Below are positions 45,748-59,500 of a stretch of DNA of 64,000 nucleotides, one piece after another. The translations under genes and the position numbers were made by a program. The notes below the pieces were generated by a model that saw only the letters and a list, made by a program, of their open reading frames with translations, did not search any database and had not been told where the DNA came from. Every line of letters starts with the position of its first letter. The stretch's first letter is position 1. This DNA comes from Vicugna pacos (taxonomy: Eukaryota > Chordata > Mammalia > Artiodactyla > Camelidae), in assembly GCF_048564905.1 (NCBI RefSeq), contig NC_133013.1:7700105-7764104 (forward strand). Direction: 5' to 3'.

Positions 45748-47165
45748 AAAATCCATCATAGAGAAGCCGGTTCTCAAAACCTGTCTTTAGAAATCCACAG
45801 CACTTTTAATGGACAGACTATGTTAAAATATTGACAAAGATTCTGATTAGAGATACTAGCTGAGTATCTGCCCACATAGAATATAAATAAAACAGTATTA
45901 GCATCACCTACCATTTCTTCAACATCCATTAAATGCTAGTACTGTTAGGATCTTGGACATCAAGTAAGCCTTTTTTTTTTTTTTAGCTTAGAAGCTAGTG
46001 GCAGGGAACAAGGTAACTGAATTCACGGTTCACTCTCCAAGCGTGCACGTCTCAAACGGCTCCTGAACTGTTTATTCTATACGTGCTCACTCCTGCCCAC
46101 ACGGCGGCGGGAACAAAGATACAGTGTGAATCGAGAAGACGCGAGGAAGGTAGCCGGTGAGGTCCGCCTGGCTGGAGGGCAGGGCGTGGGCAGTGGGGTT
46201 TATTTGAGGACAGTCTATGCAGGAAGAACGAGTGGTTCGTGGAGAGTCTGGGGACTAAGAAGCCCTTTCTTCAAAAATCCCTCCTAAAATTCACGCTGCC
46301 GACGCATCTTGCAGAACCAGGCGGCCAACAGGCACTGCCCCTCGGAGGAGATGCCCCTTGGGCCGGTGCTGGGCGCCGCCGCCGGGCGTCCGAACGCGGG
46401 CCAGCGGGGGCGTGGTCGCCGGGCGGATAACGGGCTGCTGGGCGCCGCGGTCCGGGCCCCTGCAGGCGCCGAGCCCGGCCCCACGCCCCCTCCGCCCCGG
46501 CGGCCCCGCCGCAGACCGCGCAGGCCGGGCGGGGCGGGGCGGACTCCGAGCCCGTCTGGAGGATTTTTTTTTTTTCGTCAAACTTTGGCCACGTGAACCG
46601 CCCCCCATTCACTTTTGCGCCAATCGGGCGGCGCGGACGGATCCCGAGAGGGGCCAGGCCCCGCCGCCGCCGGGGCCGCTTCATAACGCGCCGTGCGTGA
46701 CGTGAGGGGCGCCTGTTGCAATGGCGAGCTAAGCCGGAGGATGTGCAGCTGCAGCGGCGGCGCCGGCCACGAAGACGACGGGGGCGGGCGCAGCGCCAGC
46801 GGAGCCAAGCCAGCCAGGGGACGCGGGCAGGGCGGGACGCGGGCTCGGGCTCCGCTGCCACTGCCGTCGCCGTCGCGCTGGCCCCGCGCCCCCGCGCGCG
46901 AGCGGGAGGAGCCGCCGCCGCCGCCTCGCGCCCGAGCCGCCGCCGGCGCTCGCCGGGCATGGTCCCCTCTTAAAGGCGCAGGCCGCGGCGGTGGGGGTGG
47001 GCGTGCGGAACAAAGCGCCGGCGCGGGGCCTGCGGGCGGCTCGGGGGCCGGGATGGGCGCGGCGGGCCCGCGGCGGCCGCGGCGCTGCCCGGGCCGAGCT
47101 TCGCGGCGCTAGGGCGGGCTGGCCTCCGCGGGCGGGGGCGGCGGGCTGAAGGCGCGCGGAGCCTG

Positions 47166-47190
47166 CGGCGGCGGCGGCGGCGGCGGCGGC
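47166..47190 (+). repeat. CGG trinucleotide tract in CHSY1 5'UTR
   Basis: About eight uninterrupted CGG units, ending 23 bp before the CHSY1 start codon. Confidence 0.85.
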
Positions 47191-47213
47191 CCGGCGGGCG
47201 GAGCGGCGCGGGC

Positions 47214-47536
47214 ATGGCCGCGCGCGGCCGGCGTGCCTGGCTCAGCGTGCTGCTCGGACTCGTGCTGGGCTTCGTGCTGGCCTCGCGGCTCGTCCTGCCC
47301 CGCGCCTCCGAGCTGAAGCGAGTGGGCCCGCGGCGCCGCGCCAGCCCCGAGGGTTGCCGGCCCGGGCAGGCGTCTGGGGCTTCCCAGGCTGGCGGGGCGC
47401 GCGGTGATGCGCGGGGGACGCAGCTCTGGCCGCACGGCCCAGCCCTGGATGGCAGCGCACGCGACAGGAACTTTCTCTTCGTGGGAGTTATGACCGCCCA
47501 AAAATACCTGCAGACCCGCGCTGTGGCTGCCTACAG
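47214..47536 (+). CDS. CHSY1: CHSY1 coding exon 1
   Basis: A 323-nt exon encoding residues 1-107 (MAARGRRAWLSVLLGLVLGF to TRAVAAY) plus two bases of Arg108. The ATG has G at -3 and +4. Donor GTGAGC at 47537. The stem region differs from remembered human at several places, while the RNFLFVGVMTAQKYLQTRAV block is unchanged. Confidence 0.96.
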
Positions 47537-50500
47537 GTGAGCCCCTGCTCCCCGGGCACCGCCTCCTGCATGCAGCATCCCAGCCGGGTGCCCTGCGGAT
47601 CCACCCGTGGCTCGTGCCTTTGCCAGCTTCCCAGACCCAAGGCTCCCGGGGTTGCTGTGGAATAGGGTGCCCCTCGGGCGATGTCGGGCATTGGCGGCGG
47701 AGGTCAGAGGCGGGATGGTGAGCGTCGCGCTCAAGAGCAATGGCTTTGAGATTAGACGGACCAGGGTGGGCCTTCTGGGTGTGGTCCTCTCAGACTTTCT
47801 GCAGGACACTTTAGCTTTCCATGTCCAAGCCCTGTCCTTTGTTAAGTGGGCCTGACAACGTATTTCCCTCATAAGGTTGTTGGAAAAACTTAGCACAGTG
47901 CCTGTGTTAGCGGTGACAGTGGTGGTTATTACTTGATTCTCTGAAGTCTACACCTTTATCCTTGCAGAACTGGAGCCGATGTAAATTAATCTGATAAGAG
48001 CCCTTCCACTGGTAGATTTCACTGTTGGACTCATTGCTGTAAATGACAGAGGTATCCACTGCACACTCAGCCACGCCAGTCTGTTCAGTGAACGCCCATG
48101 GTAGATTTGGTATTAACTAGCCCCTTTTAGTGATGTGTGTTATCCAGTATCTGACCCCTAGTTGGCCATATGAGTCATAAAAGTGGCAGGAATCATGTTC
48201 AGGATTAACAGAAGGATTAGACAAAGTAATCTTTAGAAGAGAAAGAGGTGATTTTGGAATGGCACATTTGTATTGGAATGAATTTGAGGTAGAAAAAGGA
48301 TGTAGATTCAGTAAAGGGCTTTAATGGAAACCTTATGCTTGTGAAGTGCAGAAATTCTGACTGTACCGATGGCAGTTGGGATTCATCCAGCCTCAGAACA
48401 AACCAGTGTGGGGAGATCCTCTGGGAATGGACTTTCAGAGCAGTCATTGCTGGGCAAGGCCAAGATGGTTGCTGTTGGTTCTTAATTTACAGCCAATACC
48501 CTTATAACTTCAGCTTTTAAATCTAGTTTTGGTCTAAATTTTTAGGGATTGGCTGTTGTGAGGGGAAAAGCATGTTCTTCTAAGGGAGGAAGTAAAGGAT
48601 TGAAAAGGAGTATGAAAGAATAGTAGAGGTCTGCCCTTTCATTCCCCGTTCCTATGTGTTTCTATTAGGATCTTGTTTAAGTCCAGAGCCCAGCTTCTTC
48701 CAGGAAAGGTCCTGAGTGCCTGAAAAGCTCAGACATGTTGGTACTGTAAATTGGACTAATTTGGGAGCCCGGAGATCAAGCTTTTCTCCCAGGTCTACCA
48801 TTAATTACCTGGAATTTTATGTGAATTGTGCTTTTGGACAAAAGAAACATCCACATCAGAAATTGAGGATGAGCTGTATAAATTGTTTACAGTATGGTTT
48901 TGAAAGTAAATCTACGTGACTGCAGTTTGGGGACAAGTCCTTTGAAATCACAGCTTTGGGACAATTACCAGAGTAGTGTTTGTTGGAATAGTAGATGGTG
49001 TGATTCTTTGCTCCCCAGATACATTTTCACAGATACAAAATCAACATATACAAGCCCATAGGGGTCCTAGTACAGTGGTGGCGCTCAGGAAATGTAACGC
49101 AAACGAGACCTACTAGTTAATATCCAACATTTGGAGATGATCTTTTCCCGAAGCCCATGCTTGACGCTCTGCTCTTGGCTTGCTTTCTAAATCTCTCTCT
49201 CTCTTTTATCTCATTGTTTATTTTCTTTAAGGCAGTTAGGGGAAAGTAGAAACACACCATTTGCCCTCTGGCTGTTGTTTGTGACAACTCTGCCTTTCTG
49301 ATAAAACCCTTAGCAGGAAGCAGCGTATCCTATTCTGTCAACTTACCTCTTTTTGTATCTCTCTGATCTTAAGAACTCACATTAGTTGGAGCCTGGGGGT
49401 GGACCTACCTCGCTGGTTAAGGTCCTCTGCTTCTCAGCCTGTCAACCCTGTGTTTAGACTGGCTGCAGGAGATGGCACAAGATGATTTCAGCCTTAAGGA
49501 ACTTTCGGGGAAGGCCAAAATTGGGATGGAGGTTATAGGGTGTAACATGATTATGGCTTTGCTGTGCTTTGCAGCCTGGGCCAAATGTCCACACTCAGCT
49601 CTTAAATCGGAAGTTTCAAGCACAGTTCAGTATAAAAAAGTCAGCTCGAGTCTTCTAGCACAAGGTAGAATCTAGTTTGGTACTGAGTGTGCTCAGTTTT
49701 ACATTTCCCCTGAGAGGCAAATTCATTCTTTACCTCAGGAAAAAAAACCTCAGTGATTTTTGTTTTTATTTATTAAAGTAAAAGAATCGCTTGGCTCGTG
49801 GGTTGAAGGAGATGGCAGTGTTTTTATGAAGATGGCACTATGGTGTATTTTTACACTAGGGTATTGAAAATGTTAGAATTCAGATCTAGGGACTAGTAAC
49901 TATCTGAGATCCAGAAAGGAGCTTAAAAAAAGCCTTTGAAAAATCCAGGGAGGTGCACCCATCTGCACTAAAAGTAGTGCCCTTTAGTGGTGAAATAGCT
50001 CCATTGTTACTGATTTTTACTTTCCAGAGTTGCCATGTGCTTAAAGTGGGGAGAGGGACCACCAAGAGATGTTAGCAGTGCAGTGACAGCAGATAGCAGA
50101 CAAGAAGCAGATTTTAACAAGCAGGCAGAACAAAATTTAAATCACAGCCCATCAGAGACAGGCCGAGGCTAACTTCTTCCTAGGCACTGAGCAGATACCA
50201 TAGTTAAGTTCATAGGAGGGGTCCTGGTTCATCAGAATGTTCCAGTATGCTTAGGATTTGTCCTTTTGTTTAACCAACACATTCATGGTCCCTTGGGTCC
50301 AGACTCTGAGTGTTGGGGACACAAGGGTGAAGATGCTTGCTCTCCTGAGCTGCTGTTTCAGTGGATGGGACAGACACTAAAAAGAGGGTTTCAGCTGGTG
50401 ATGAGTGCTGTGGAGAAAATAGAATAGAGGAAGGGCAGGGTGGGGTGGTGTCATCTCTCTGTTAGGTGGTTGGGGAAGGCCTTGGAGAACGTGGTGTCTG

Positions 50501-53500
50501 GGCTAGGATCTGATAATGAGGAGCCGTTGGTGGGACTGTCGTTGATAAGCATGTGAGGCAGAGGGAAGAACTGGTAAGTTACAGGGCAGCAACCAGCTTA
50601 GACAGGAACCTGAGGGTCAGTGAAAGAAAGAGGACAAGGCCAGAGTGTATATTGTCTCCTGGAATTTTATGCTAAGTCAATTAGGAAGCCTTTGGAGGGT
50701 TAGATGGGAAAGAGGGATTGCTTTATGTTCTGGAAAGTTAATTTTGCCTGTCGTGTGGAGAATGGGTTGTAGGGGAGCAAGGAGATGTTAGGAGATGGTC
50801 CAAGTGGAGATGAGGGTGGCTGAGACTAGTGTGGTAGCATTGGGGCTGGAGAGAAGAGGATGGTTCAGGGCTTAGGCTGGAGTTAAAGATGTGTTGACCG
50901 AATGCTCACAGGGGTGAGGCAAAGAGGAATTAACGATGACTTCTTGGATTTTTTCCTTGAAAGGCAGGGTGGTGGGTCGTGATGTCATTTCTTGAAATGG
51001 GGAAAGCTGGAGGAGGAATAGATTTAGGGGGAAGAGGTTAAGTCAGCAGAGATCTGGTTTTGCACAGGAACAAGTGAATGCATCCTTAGCCTTACGCATG
51101 TAATGACTTTAAAAAGGAATTGAGAGAAGATTTATATCTGAAATGATTACGGTGTTGGAGCTCCCCGAGGGTTCTGGGTAGCTGAGGTTCTACAAATAAA
51201 CATAATTTTTTTTTTTACTCACCGGCAAAGTATTTGTATTTTAGGTAATTTCACTTTAAAATGGTTCTGTGATTCCTGCAGAGTAGTTCATTTTGCTGGT
51301 TAGTGACGGTTCATCAGAACTCTTAGCGGGGTTCCTTGTGTCTTTTGTTATTAGGTGCAATTCATATTTTTTCCATATTTTTTCTTATGTTGTTTGATAT
51401 GCAGAAGTTAGATGTTCATGTAGTTCAGTCTTTTTTTTCTTTTCTTTTCTTTCTTTTAGACTTTAGGGTTGTTTTTTCCCCTAAGCTCAGAAAGTTTTAT
51501 TGCCCTGGAGAGATTTTTTTTTTTCAAGTAACATTTTTTTTCTGATTCTAGAAAGGATCAGAAATCATCTTAGCTTCATTTTTTCCCCAAATGGTACATT
51601 GTCTCAGGACCATCTGTTGAATAAGCTCCCATTTCCCTACCAATTTGAAATGCCATCTTCATCATACTCAAAATTCCTGGGTATGTTTTTGGACTTCCTA
51701 TTTTGTTCCATTGATCTTTCTGTTTGTTCTTGTGCCAGTACCACCCGTTGAAGTTACTGGAGGTTGAATAATATTTTAATATCCGGAAGACAAGTTCCCC
51801 TTTGTTACTCTTCTATTTCAAACATTTCTTGGCATATACTTACCTGTTCATGCTTGGAGAGTTTTGATGCTGCTTATACTTTTTTTAATTAATGGTTTGA
51901 TAAAAAAGAGAAAAGCATCCATGTTTAGCTCTTTAGTCCATTTTTATGCCCAGAACACTAGGTTAATCCAACACCTTTTGTTTATCTTGATTCTTGCCTC
52001 CCCTGGGTTGAAAATGGGGAAACTGTTTGTTCTTTCTTTACTTTCTCAGAGGAAAGAGGTAGATGGTTTCCCTTCTTTGCCCCAGGGGCGCGAAAGGGCA
52101 CCATTAAGGACTCGCATCAGTCTGTAGGGAATTGTGGGAAGAAAGTTTGAGAAACACTAGCTGTAGATAAAGGAATCTTACTGCTGGATTTTTTTTTTTT
52201 TTTTTTTTACCAGTTAATGGCCTCTTCCTAATGCTTTAAATGAAGGCAGGCTGTTCCTTTTACCAACCTTAATGAGCAACGCTCAGAGTTCTCTCCTTCT
52301 TTCTTGAACTCAGTAAACTATGTTTATCTTGAAACAGTTTAGAGCCATGCTTGCTTTCTCAGATAGAATTCAGTTTGGCAAAAACTTACTGAAAGCCTTC
52401 TGTGATCCACATCATCCACCTGGAAGTGAACTTCTGGGGCACAACCCATTTCACGTTATGAATTACAGGTGTGAGAAAACTAGTGAAAATTGCAATTCTG
52501 AAGGTGAGTTGAGGGTCACATGTCATGGTTCCAGGTCCTGATGCCTTCAGACAGTTAGAAGTTTCCAAGGACGTTGTAGTTGTCAGTGCATGATTGTGTT
52601 TTCACCGCATTGGCAGTTTTAGCTTCTCCCCGTCCATTAATAAAGCTGCTGTTTATTGGAAATAGATTAATAATTCTATTCCTGCCGAGTTCATCATCCA
52701 GGGTAGGAAACAGATGATAATCCTGGGTGGTAGGGGCCCACAGGGTGCCTGGACTAGTTACTGTGTGGGTATGGAAGAAACAGGCCTACACTGACATAAA
52801 GGGGCTCCAGGAAGGTCTCATCACTTTCTTACTTACCCTTCTTCCCTTCTTTAGTCTTGAAGGATGAGCAGGAGATTTGGAGGCAGGGACAGGGACGTTC
52901 CTGGAGACATGGAATGGTCGGAGGTAGTGGAGGGATAGTGATGAAGGACAGTTCATTGGGGCTGGGGTCTGAGATGCAGCACTTCCTCTAGAAATTTTTC
53001 CAAAGCAATTTAAAGATGTGCTCAAGACCAAAGTGGAAATTTCAGATATCTTTGGTGTCCTGCAAAGCTGGGGACCACTGATTCCACTGATTTACCCAGA
53101 CTGGGATCTGCTTCTCTAACTTTAAAAAACAGTGTGGCTGAAATATGTTTACTGGAATTAATGAGTACGTTTTAAAGTTGTATACCCAGTATGAGACTGC
53201 TTTTGTTTAAAAATTAAGTAAAGTAAAATGTTCGTGTTTATGTGACATAGAAAAGAAAGTGTAAAAGAATACACATGCCATGATGTTGAGTGACTTTTCA
53301 TATTCTTGGCACTTCTCTGTATTTTGAGCACTTAAATTGTAATAAAGCGACAAACTACAGTTTTTTTTTTTTTTTAAAGGAGGTGACAGCTCTTGGGAGG
53401 AAATGTGAGTGTAGTTTTGAGTGGTTAAATTGTAGGTACCTGCAGGACTGCTGTGCACAGATGGCATATTGGCCTGGGGTTTCCTGGGGGTTCAAGTCAG

Positions 53501-56500
53501 GGTCATTCTTGTCTCAGTAACTGACAGTTGTTCCTGCCCCCAAATACAGGGCTAACACTTGTGTTTGATTACTGTAACTGTTTCCTCAGTTACTGTGACT
53601 CCCTGCTTCCAGGTGATACTTGGGGGAATCGGGTGGCAGCATTTTTAACGTGAGGGCCCCGGCTGCCACATCTTCATGTAAGTATTCAGCACCTCCACTT
53701 ATTGTCAGTATCTTTTTGGCTTCTGGTTCTGGATGGAACTGGAGGAACAAGAAACTTAGTTACGATTTAAAAGTACTGAGGTTGTCCATCTCACCTTAAT
53801 TCTGTGTCATTTTCTCAAGTGTTCATAGCTACCGTGTTTGCTCTGTAGTTGAGTACGTTTCTTCATGGGTGATTAAAAATAAGGTGTAGTCTGTTCTGAG
53901 TTGACATCAACTCTGAACTTGCAAAACTTGAGGATTATTGAAAATGTAGACTTTAATACCATTGAGACAATTGTTTTATAATCTTTACCTAGATACAGAG
54001 GCTGATTTTGTGTTAAATTTTGTTCTGTATGTTTCCAACCTAATGTCAGAAAATGATTGGGCAGAATTTACAGTAGCAAAGGGACCCAAATGCAGAAGGA
54101 AGGTTTCAAAGCTAACGTTCGAGTAAAGTCTTCTGGCCTTCAGTACCAGCCTAGACTCTGAAGGTGTCCCTGATGGGCAGGGCTTGGCCAGGCAGATAGA
54201 GTGGGAGGAAGTGGCTGAAGTGGGTGTAAAGCTTCTCTCCGTATCTGTGATGACTCTTTTCTCAGCCTTAGCAGCAGAGGAGGGACTGCAGAAGAAATGT
54301 GGGCGATGACCTGGGAGACAGGTGTGGGGATGGACAAGCCAGTAGGCTGGCCAGTGTCGGTGTTAAAGTCAGACTTCACTTGCATCCTGGCTTTGACATT
54401 TATTAGCTTTGTCATCGTAGGCAAATTACTTACCTGGCTCTTGAGCCTCAGTCTTCTCATCTGTAAAATGTGGGTCAGGGGACCTCTCACACCTCCTGGA
54501 GCTGTCATGAGGTTGAGTGTCTGATGCCCTCAGCACAGTGCCCCACATGCCTTAACTCCTCCGTGGCGGGTGGCTGTTGGCAGTTGGGAAGCAGGCTTGC
54601 TTCCAGGGAACACCTCAACAGAGGAAGACTGGCTTGCGAAAGAGTTGGCTAAATTGGGTTCAGTCTGGTTTTATTGTTTGCATTAAACAACACTGATTCT
54701 TCAAATTTTTTTGCTTAGAATTAGATTTCGAAACTAATTTTGGTTGTGCAGGATTCAGAATTAGTTGCATATTTACACTTTTAAGTATAGCAGCAAAATA
54801 CGAACTGTATACAGTAGCTCTCCAAGACTTGAAGCTTTGGAAATGGATCATAAGGTCAGAATTTGCCTTCTGCCATTAACACTCCAAATTTTAATTCTTG
54901 TGTTTCAAAGAGGGTGTATTTGTGGTCTCTGCTGATGAGTATTCCCATTGTTTGCTGTGAACCTGGGCTCAGAGGGCAGGTTGCTCTTAGCTCTTAATAC
55001 CTTGGAGCTGCCTCCTGGGCTGGTGCCCAGACCATTGTTGAGGTGGGAGGCTGTAATCCACCCATCAGTAGCTTGATTGAGGGTGAAAAAGGATCTCTAA
55101 TGCTTGCTCTCACCTTAAGTCTGTTTTTTAGGATTAATGGTAAAGAGTCTAATTTGATTTTTCTTTTAAAAAATTTCCCCACCACTTGTGATCACTGTTA
55201 TGTTTCCCCACCTCCTTCCAAAATGAACATGAGATTACTCACGTCAGAAAGTCATGCACAGTGAGACAGAATTTAAAAGAGGAAGCCGCATATCCGGAAG
55301 CCACATAAACAGAAGAGGGAACCTGGAGCTAAGTACTCTGACTGCAGTGCTCCCCACACCAAAACAAGACACGGAGATACCGGGCTGAATAAGGCTTATA
55401 ACGTCCTGCCTATCACTGGAGGTGCTCCTTCAGCTCCAGGAGAGGCCTTGAGTCCTCCCTGGGGAGCCTGGGAAGCCCTCTGGGTTCTCCCAGGCTCATA
55501 GCTGCTCTGCCTGGCAGCATAGAACTGTCCTCTATGTACTTTTTTTGGAAGGATTAGCTAAGATTGCTGCTCCGTCAGTCACCCTGTGCTTCCTGTAAGG
55601 ATACTCAATGAATTTCCCGTACTTCCCTACCATAGATCAGGGGAGAAATTTTCCTGAGGTCCCAGTATCTAGAATCATTATTTCACTTAACCCTAAAGAG
55701 TGGGACACAGTCTTGTGACTTCTTGGTTGCCAGCTGAAAGACTTACAGCTGAATTTGGCCTCACCTTAGCAGACATAGAGGCCCCAGGGTGGCTGATGGG
55801 TCCTTCCACCGGTGTAGAGCTGAGTGGGCAGTCCCCGCCCGGATTCTCCCCTCCCTGCTACAGGCGCCACCTCCACTCCTTCCTCCCGCTTTCCTACGCT
55901 TGTTTTTCTTTGGCCTGGTTTTCTTGTTTATTCTTTTCATCCTGTATACATTTTGGTTAAGTTGTCTCAAATCCTTTCTGCAATGGGAGTTGACTGAAAA
56001 AAAAAAAAAGCATAACCAAAAAATTGAAAGATGTTTTATTTGGTAGACTTTCTGAGGACTCAAGCCGGGAAAACGGCCTCTCAGACCTCTCTAAGATACT
56101 GCTTGCTCCAAAGAAGCAAGGGAGGAGCCAGGATATACAGGAGTTTTTGCAACAAAGACCAAGTAGTCGGAACATCAAAAGATCACTGTTAATTGAAGAA
56201 AACCAGGCATCTCAAGTTAAGGAATTTAGGGCTTTTCTGTGTATGGGAAGGTGCAAAGGTCTGGGCTCATGGAGATCATGCCTTTGATGTGCACCTTAGC
56301 TGCCTGGGGCCAGTGTCCTGTACCTTCCATCGTGAGTTCCTCCCTCAAAGGGGGCACCACTGAGGGTGGCAGCAGAGGCTGGGCTGCCTGCTTGTCTCTA
56401 TCCTGAGTTCCCTCCCATCCCTGTCAGGGGTGGTGGTAGCCGCTGTTGACTTGCTGGTCGCAGCATCCTTTGTTTACTGACATGGCTGACAGTATTTTCA

Positions 56501-59500
56501 ATTCACATGGGGAAGAATATAAATGTATCCATTTAGTTCTTGTTACCTCTCAGTTCTGCAGGGGGGAAACTGTACTCTCCCTTCCTTTCTTGACTCCACA
56601 TTCTGAGGTTATTTGATAATTTGAATCCTTTCAAACTTACCACAGTGACCATTAGACCACACACGTAATAGTAACTTGGGGGAACTCAGAAAAATCTCCC
56701 CTTCTTATTTATAAAACTTAATATAACTATTGAAGTTTAGAGAATGTGAAAGAACGTACTCAGTCTTCATTTTTTCTTAGTTTTTGTCCATTGGATAGAG
56801 TTTAAAAATTTTTTTATTACACAAATAAAATTATCTGTTTGGATGCTTTTTAGTTTAAAGCTTTCCCCTAGATTAAAAATAAAATTTCCCCCTAAACTCT
56901 AAATACAACTGTTTGTTGCAGAAAACTGAAAAAAAAATGTAGAAAACATGAAGAAAAGCAAATCTCTTCTGATTGTCTCTCCAAAAATAACCAGAGTAAA
57001 CACTTTGGGGTAGAATTGTATTTTATTTTATTTTATATATGTGCTCTTGTTCCCTTATTAGTCTGTGTCACAAGTATCCTATTGCTTGCTTTTTAAGCTT
57101 ACCCGTATATTAATAAGTGTGTACCCAGGACATTAGTCACGCCATAGATGCAGTTTTGTACAGAAATGTATTTTACATAGTTTTTCTTAGAGCGACATGA
57201 ATGGAAGTGGAGACTGTTACTAAATCCTAACTCAGCAAAGCATTCCCCAGTGAAGCTAATGCTGGCCAGCTGCATTGCTTAACTGTGATTTAACTTGGTG
57301 TAGGGAGAGCATTTAGAAGCCCGGAGGAAAGGAAGATTGCTGACTTGGCACTCTCCGATTTCAGTTGTCTTATCTGTGCTTCAGCAAGAGTTGGTTATCA
57401 GTCCATTGAAAACTGAAGCTTTCCGGCAACGGCCTTTGCAGATGTTCTGTAGTTTAAATTAAGTGAGAGCCCTTTGCTCCTGGTAACAAATGTGTTGATG
57501 GCAAAGTTAACATTTGCTTATGAAAATAAAGAAAGCTGACTGGTTTCTGTCTCAGGAGGGGGGCAGCTTGCACCTTCAGCAGCATTTTCGTCATTTCTTT
57601 GAAATCATCGATGCCCTCCCCCTGGTTCCCTGGGGATGGTGACTCATGATTCATGTTCCAGAACTCTTGAACTTAATGGAGCCATTTAAGCTCAAGGTAC
57701 CCTGAGTAAAAAGGTCCTAATTTCTTAAGATTGGAGGATTTACCAAAACTTTACATTGAGAGATTTTCCCCAAATCACCAGTTGTTTAAGAACAGAGAAG
57801 GGCAACATGAGGTTTTTCCCTGGCTTACCTAAAAAGGAAAAAGATGATAATTGGGTGGAGTGACTGTAAAACTGCAGAGAGGCTTTTAAGGGTGGTTTGA
57901 GGTTAGATTGTCTGTTTTTAAAATTAATTGGTTTCTCTTCTTGGACGAATTGCACCATTTCAAGTTACAGTTTAGGTATTAAATCGCATCAGTGATGGTG
58001 GTACCACTGCTGCTTCCATCACTGTATTCTCTGTGGCACGGCACGTAGGAAACAGGGCCGGACAAGGTGAATTTTGATCCTCAGTCTACTATGCAAGATT
58101 CTAGTGTTTTTAAGTGAAAACACTTCTAAAGTCTTTTAGACTGACATTGTCTTGAGAGTGATAGTAAAATAGAATTCTCTTATATAGCTTGAGTGTCAGG
58201 ATTTTAACCAGAAATCAGAGCAGCAGCATTTTTCATAGTGCCTTCACTCAGATGTGTAATCTTGAGACTGACGATTCAAGTTCGGCCCCCACTTTACTGT
58301 CTCCCTTGTTTTTTTCTTTCAATACCCTATTTTACTTGCAAACTCTTTTTTTTTTAAGATTTTTTATTGATTTATGATCATTTTACAATGTTGTGTCAAA
58401 TTCCAGTGTTCAGCACAATTATCTTATCTTCCCTAATAAGTCACACTTAGTAATGCTTGCCTCATGCCAAGCTGACTTCTAAGCACTTTGGATATCGTAA
58501 TCCATTTAACCCTCACCACAACCCTGTAAGGCAGGTACTAATACTATCCCCACTTTACAGATCAGGAGGGAGAAACACAGAGTTAAGTCACCCAACGTGA
58601 AGCCAGGATTCTCACCCCAGCAGCCTGATTCCGGCGTCCATGCTCTTAAGGATCAAACACTGTATTGTCTTCCCAGCAGCTTGTTCCCAGGCGTGTCTCC
58701 CCAACCCCAAGCTCTCAGTAATACCGTGGTGCTTCCATGGTTCAATGGCTTCTGGGGTTGGCTACTTTAGTACTACTTTGAACTTGTTCTGTTTTATTAA
58801 TCACTGAAGCGGTTGTGTAGAAGCCAAAGTTAAGTTGATTTTATTCACTATTCTCTTAAAATCAATTGTAAGATCCTCTAGATTATTTAGCATTAAATTT
58901 ATATTTCAGAAGTACCACGAGTGGTAGTAAGTTTCAACTCTAACATTCCTGTGGATTTTACCTCTTACTCATTGTATTCCCGTTGTGTTTTCATTATGTT
59001 GGTTTCTTTGCCTGTAAAAATGGTAGGAGATCTTAGTGCTTACCTGGAAATTTCTCTAAGATACGAGACAGAAATTTCTGCCCTTTTGCATACACTCAAC
59101 ACATGGCATCTTTAAGTCACTTATTTCACATGGGTGAGCAGTATTTATTGATCTCTATTATGTGCCAAGCACTGAAATTATTTATGTTTTTCAAAAATCG
59201 CTGTGACTGCCAGACAAAAGTCATTTCTGCATAAACGGAGGAATCAGGGGCTCCTTGACTTGGATGAGGGGTCTTCTCTCAGTACAACTTCATCATCGCT
59301 GACTTCCCCAGGCTGGGATGTGTCTATGATGTTCCTATGTCAGAAGAGTGTGCTTAAGTTATCACATGGTTTATTGTAGCTGGAGTTCATTCCCATTTTA
59401 AAGTGGACTTTTCTCTTTATGGCAGGGATTGATTTCTCTTTAAATTAATTGCCCTGTGCCTACTATGTTTACATCTTTTTTTTTCAGGAGCATATATCCT

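Larger units (their letters stand above)
46290..47570 (+). promoter_or_regulatory. CHSY1: CHSY1 CpG-island promoter and 5'UTR
   Basis: About 1.3 kb of very CpG-dense DNA. An E-box CACGTG lies at 46590-46595, a CCAAT box at 46620-46624 and a CRE-like TGACGTGA at 46698-46705. These cluster within 120 bp and probably mark the core promoter, giving a 5'UTR of several hundred GC-rich bases. The start site is inferred. Confidence 0.75.

Noticed and set aside
46271-46960. Reverse open frame of 229 residues rich in Arg, Ala and Pro
   Set aside because: It lies in the CHSY1 CpG island, where GC-rich DNA gives long frames by chance, and it matches no known family.
54140-54508. 122-residue reverse frame
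   Set aside because: It overlaps a MIR element and has no coding support.
56024-56287. 87-residue forward frame in CHSY1 intron 1
   Set aside because: It lies wholly in an old interspersed repeat.
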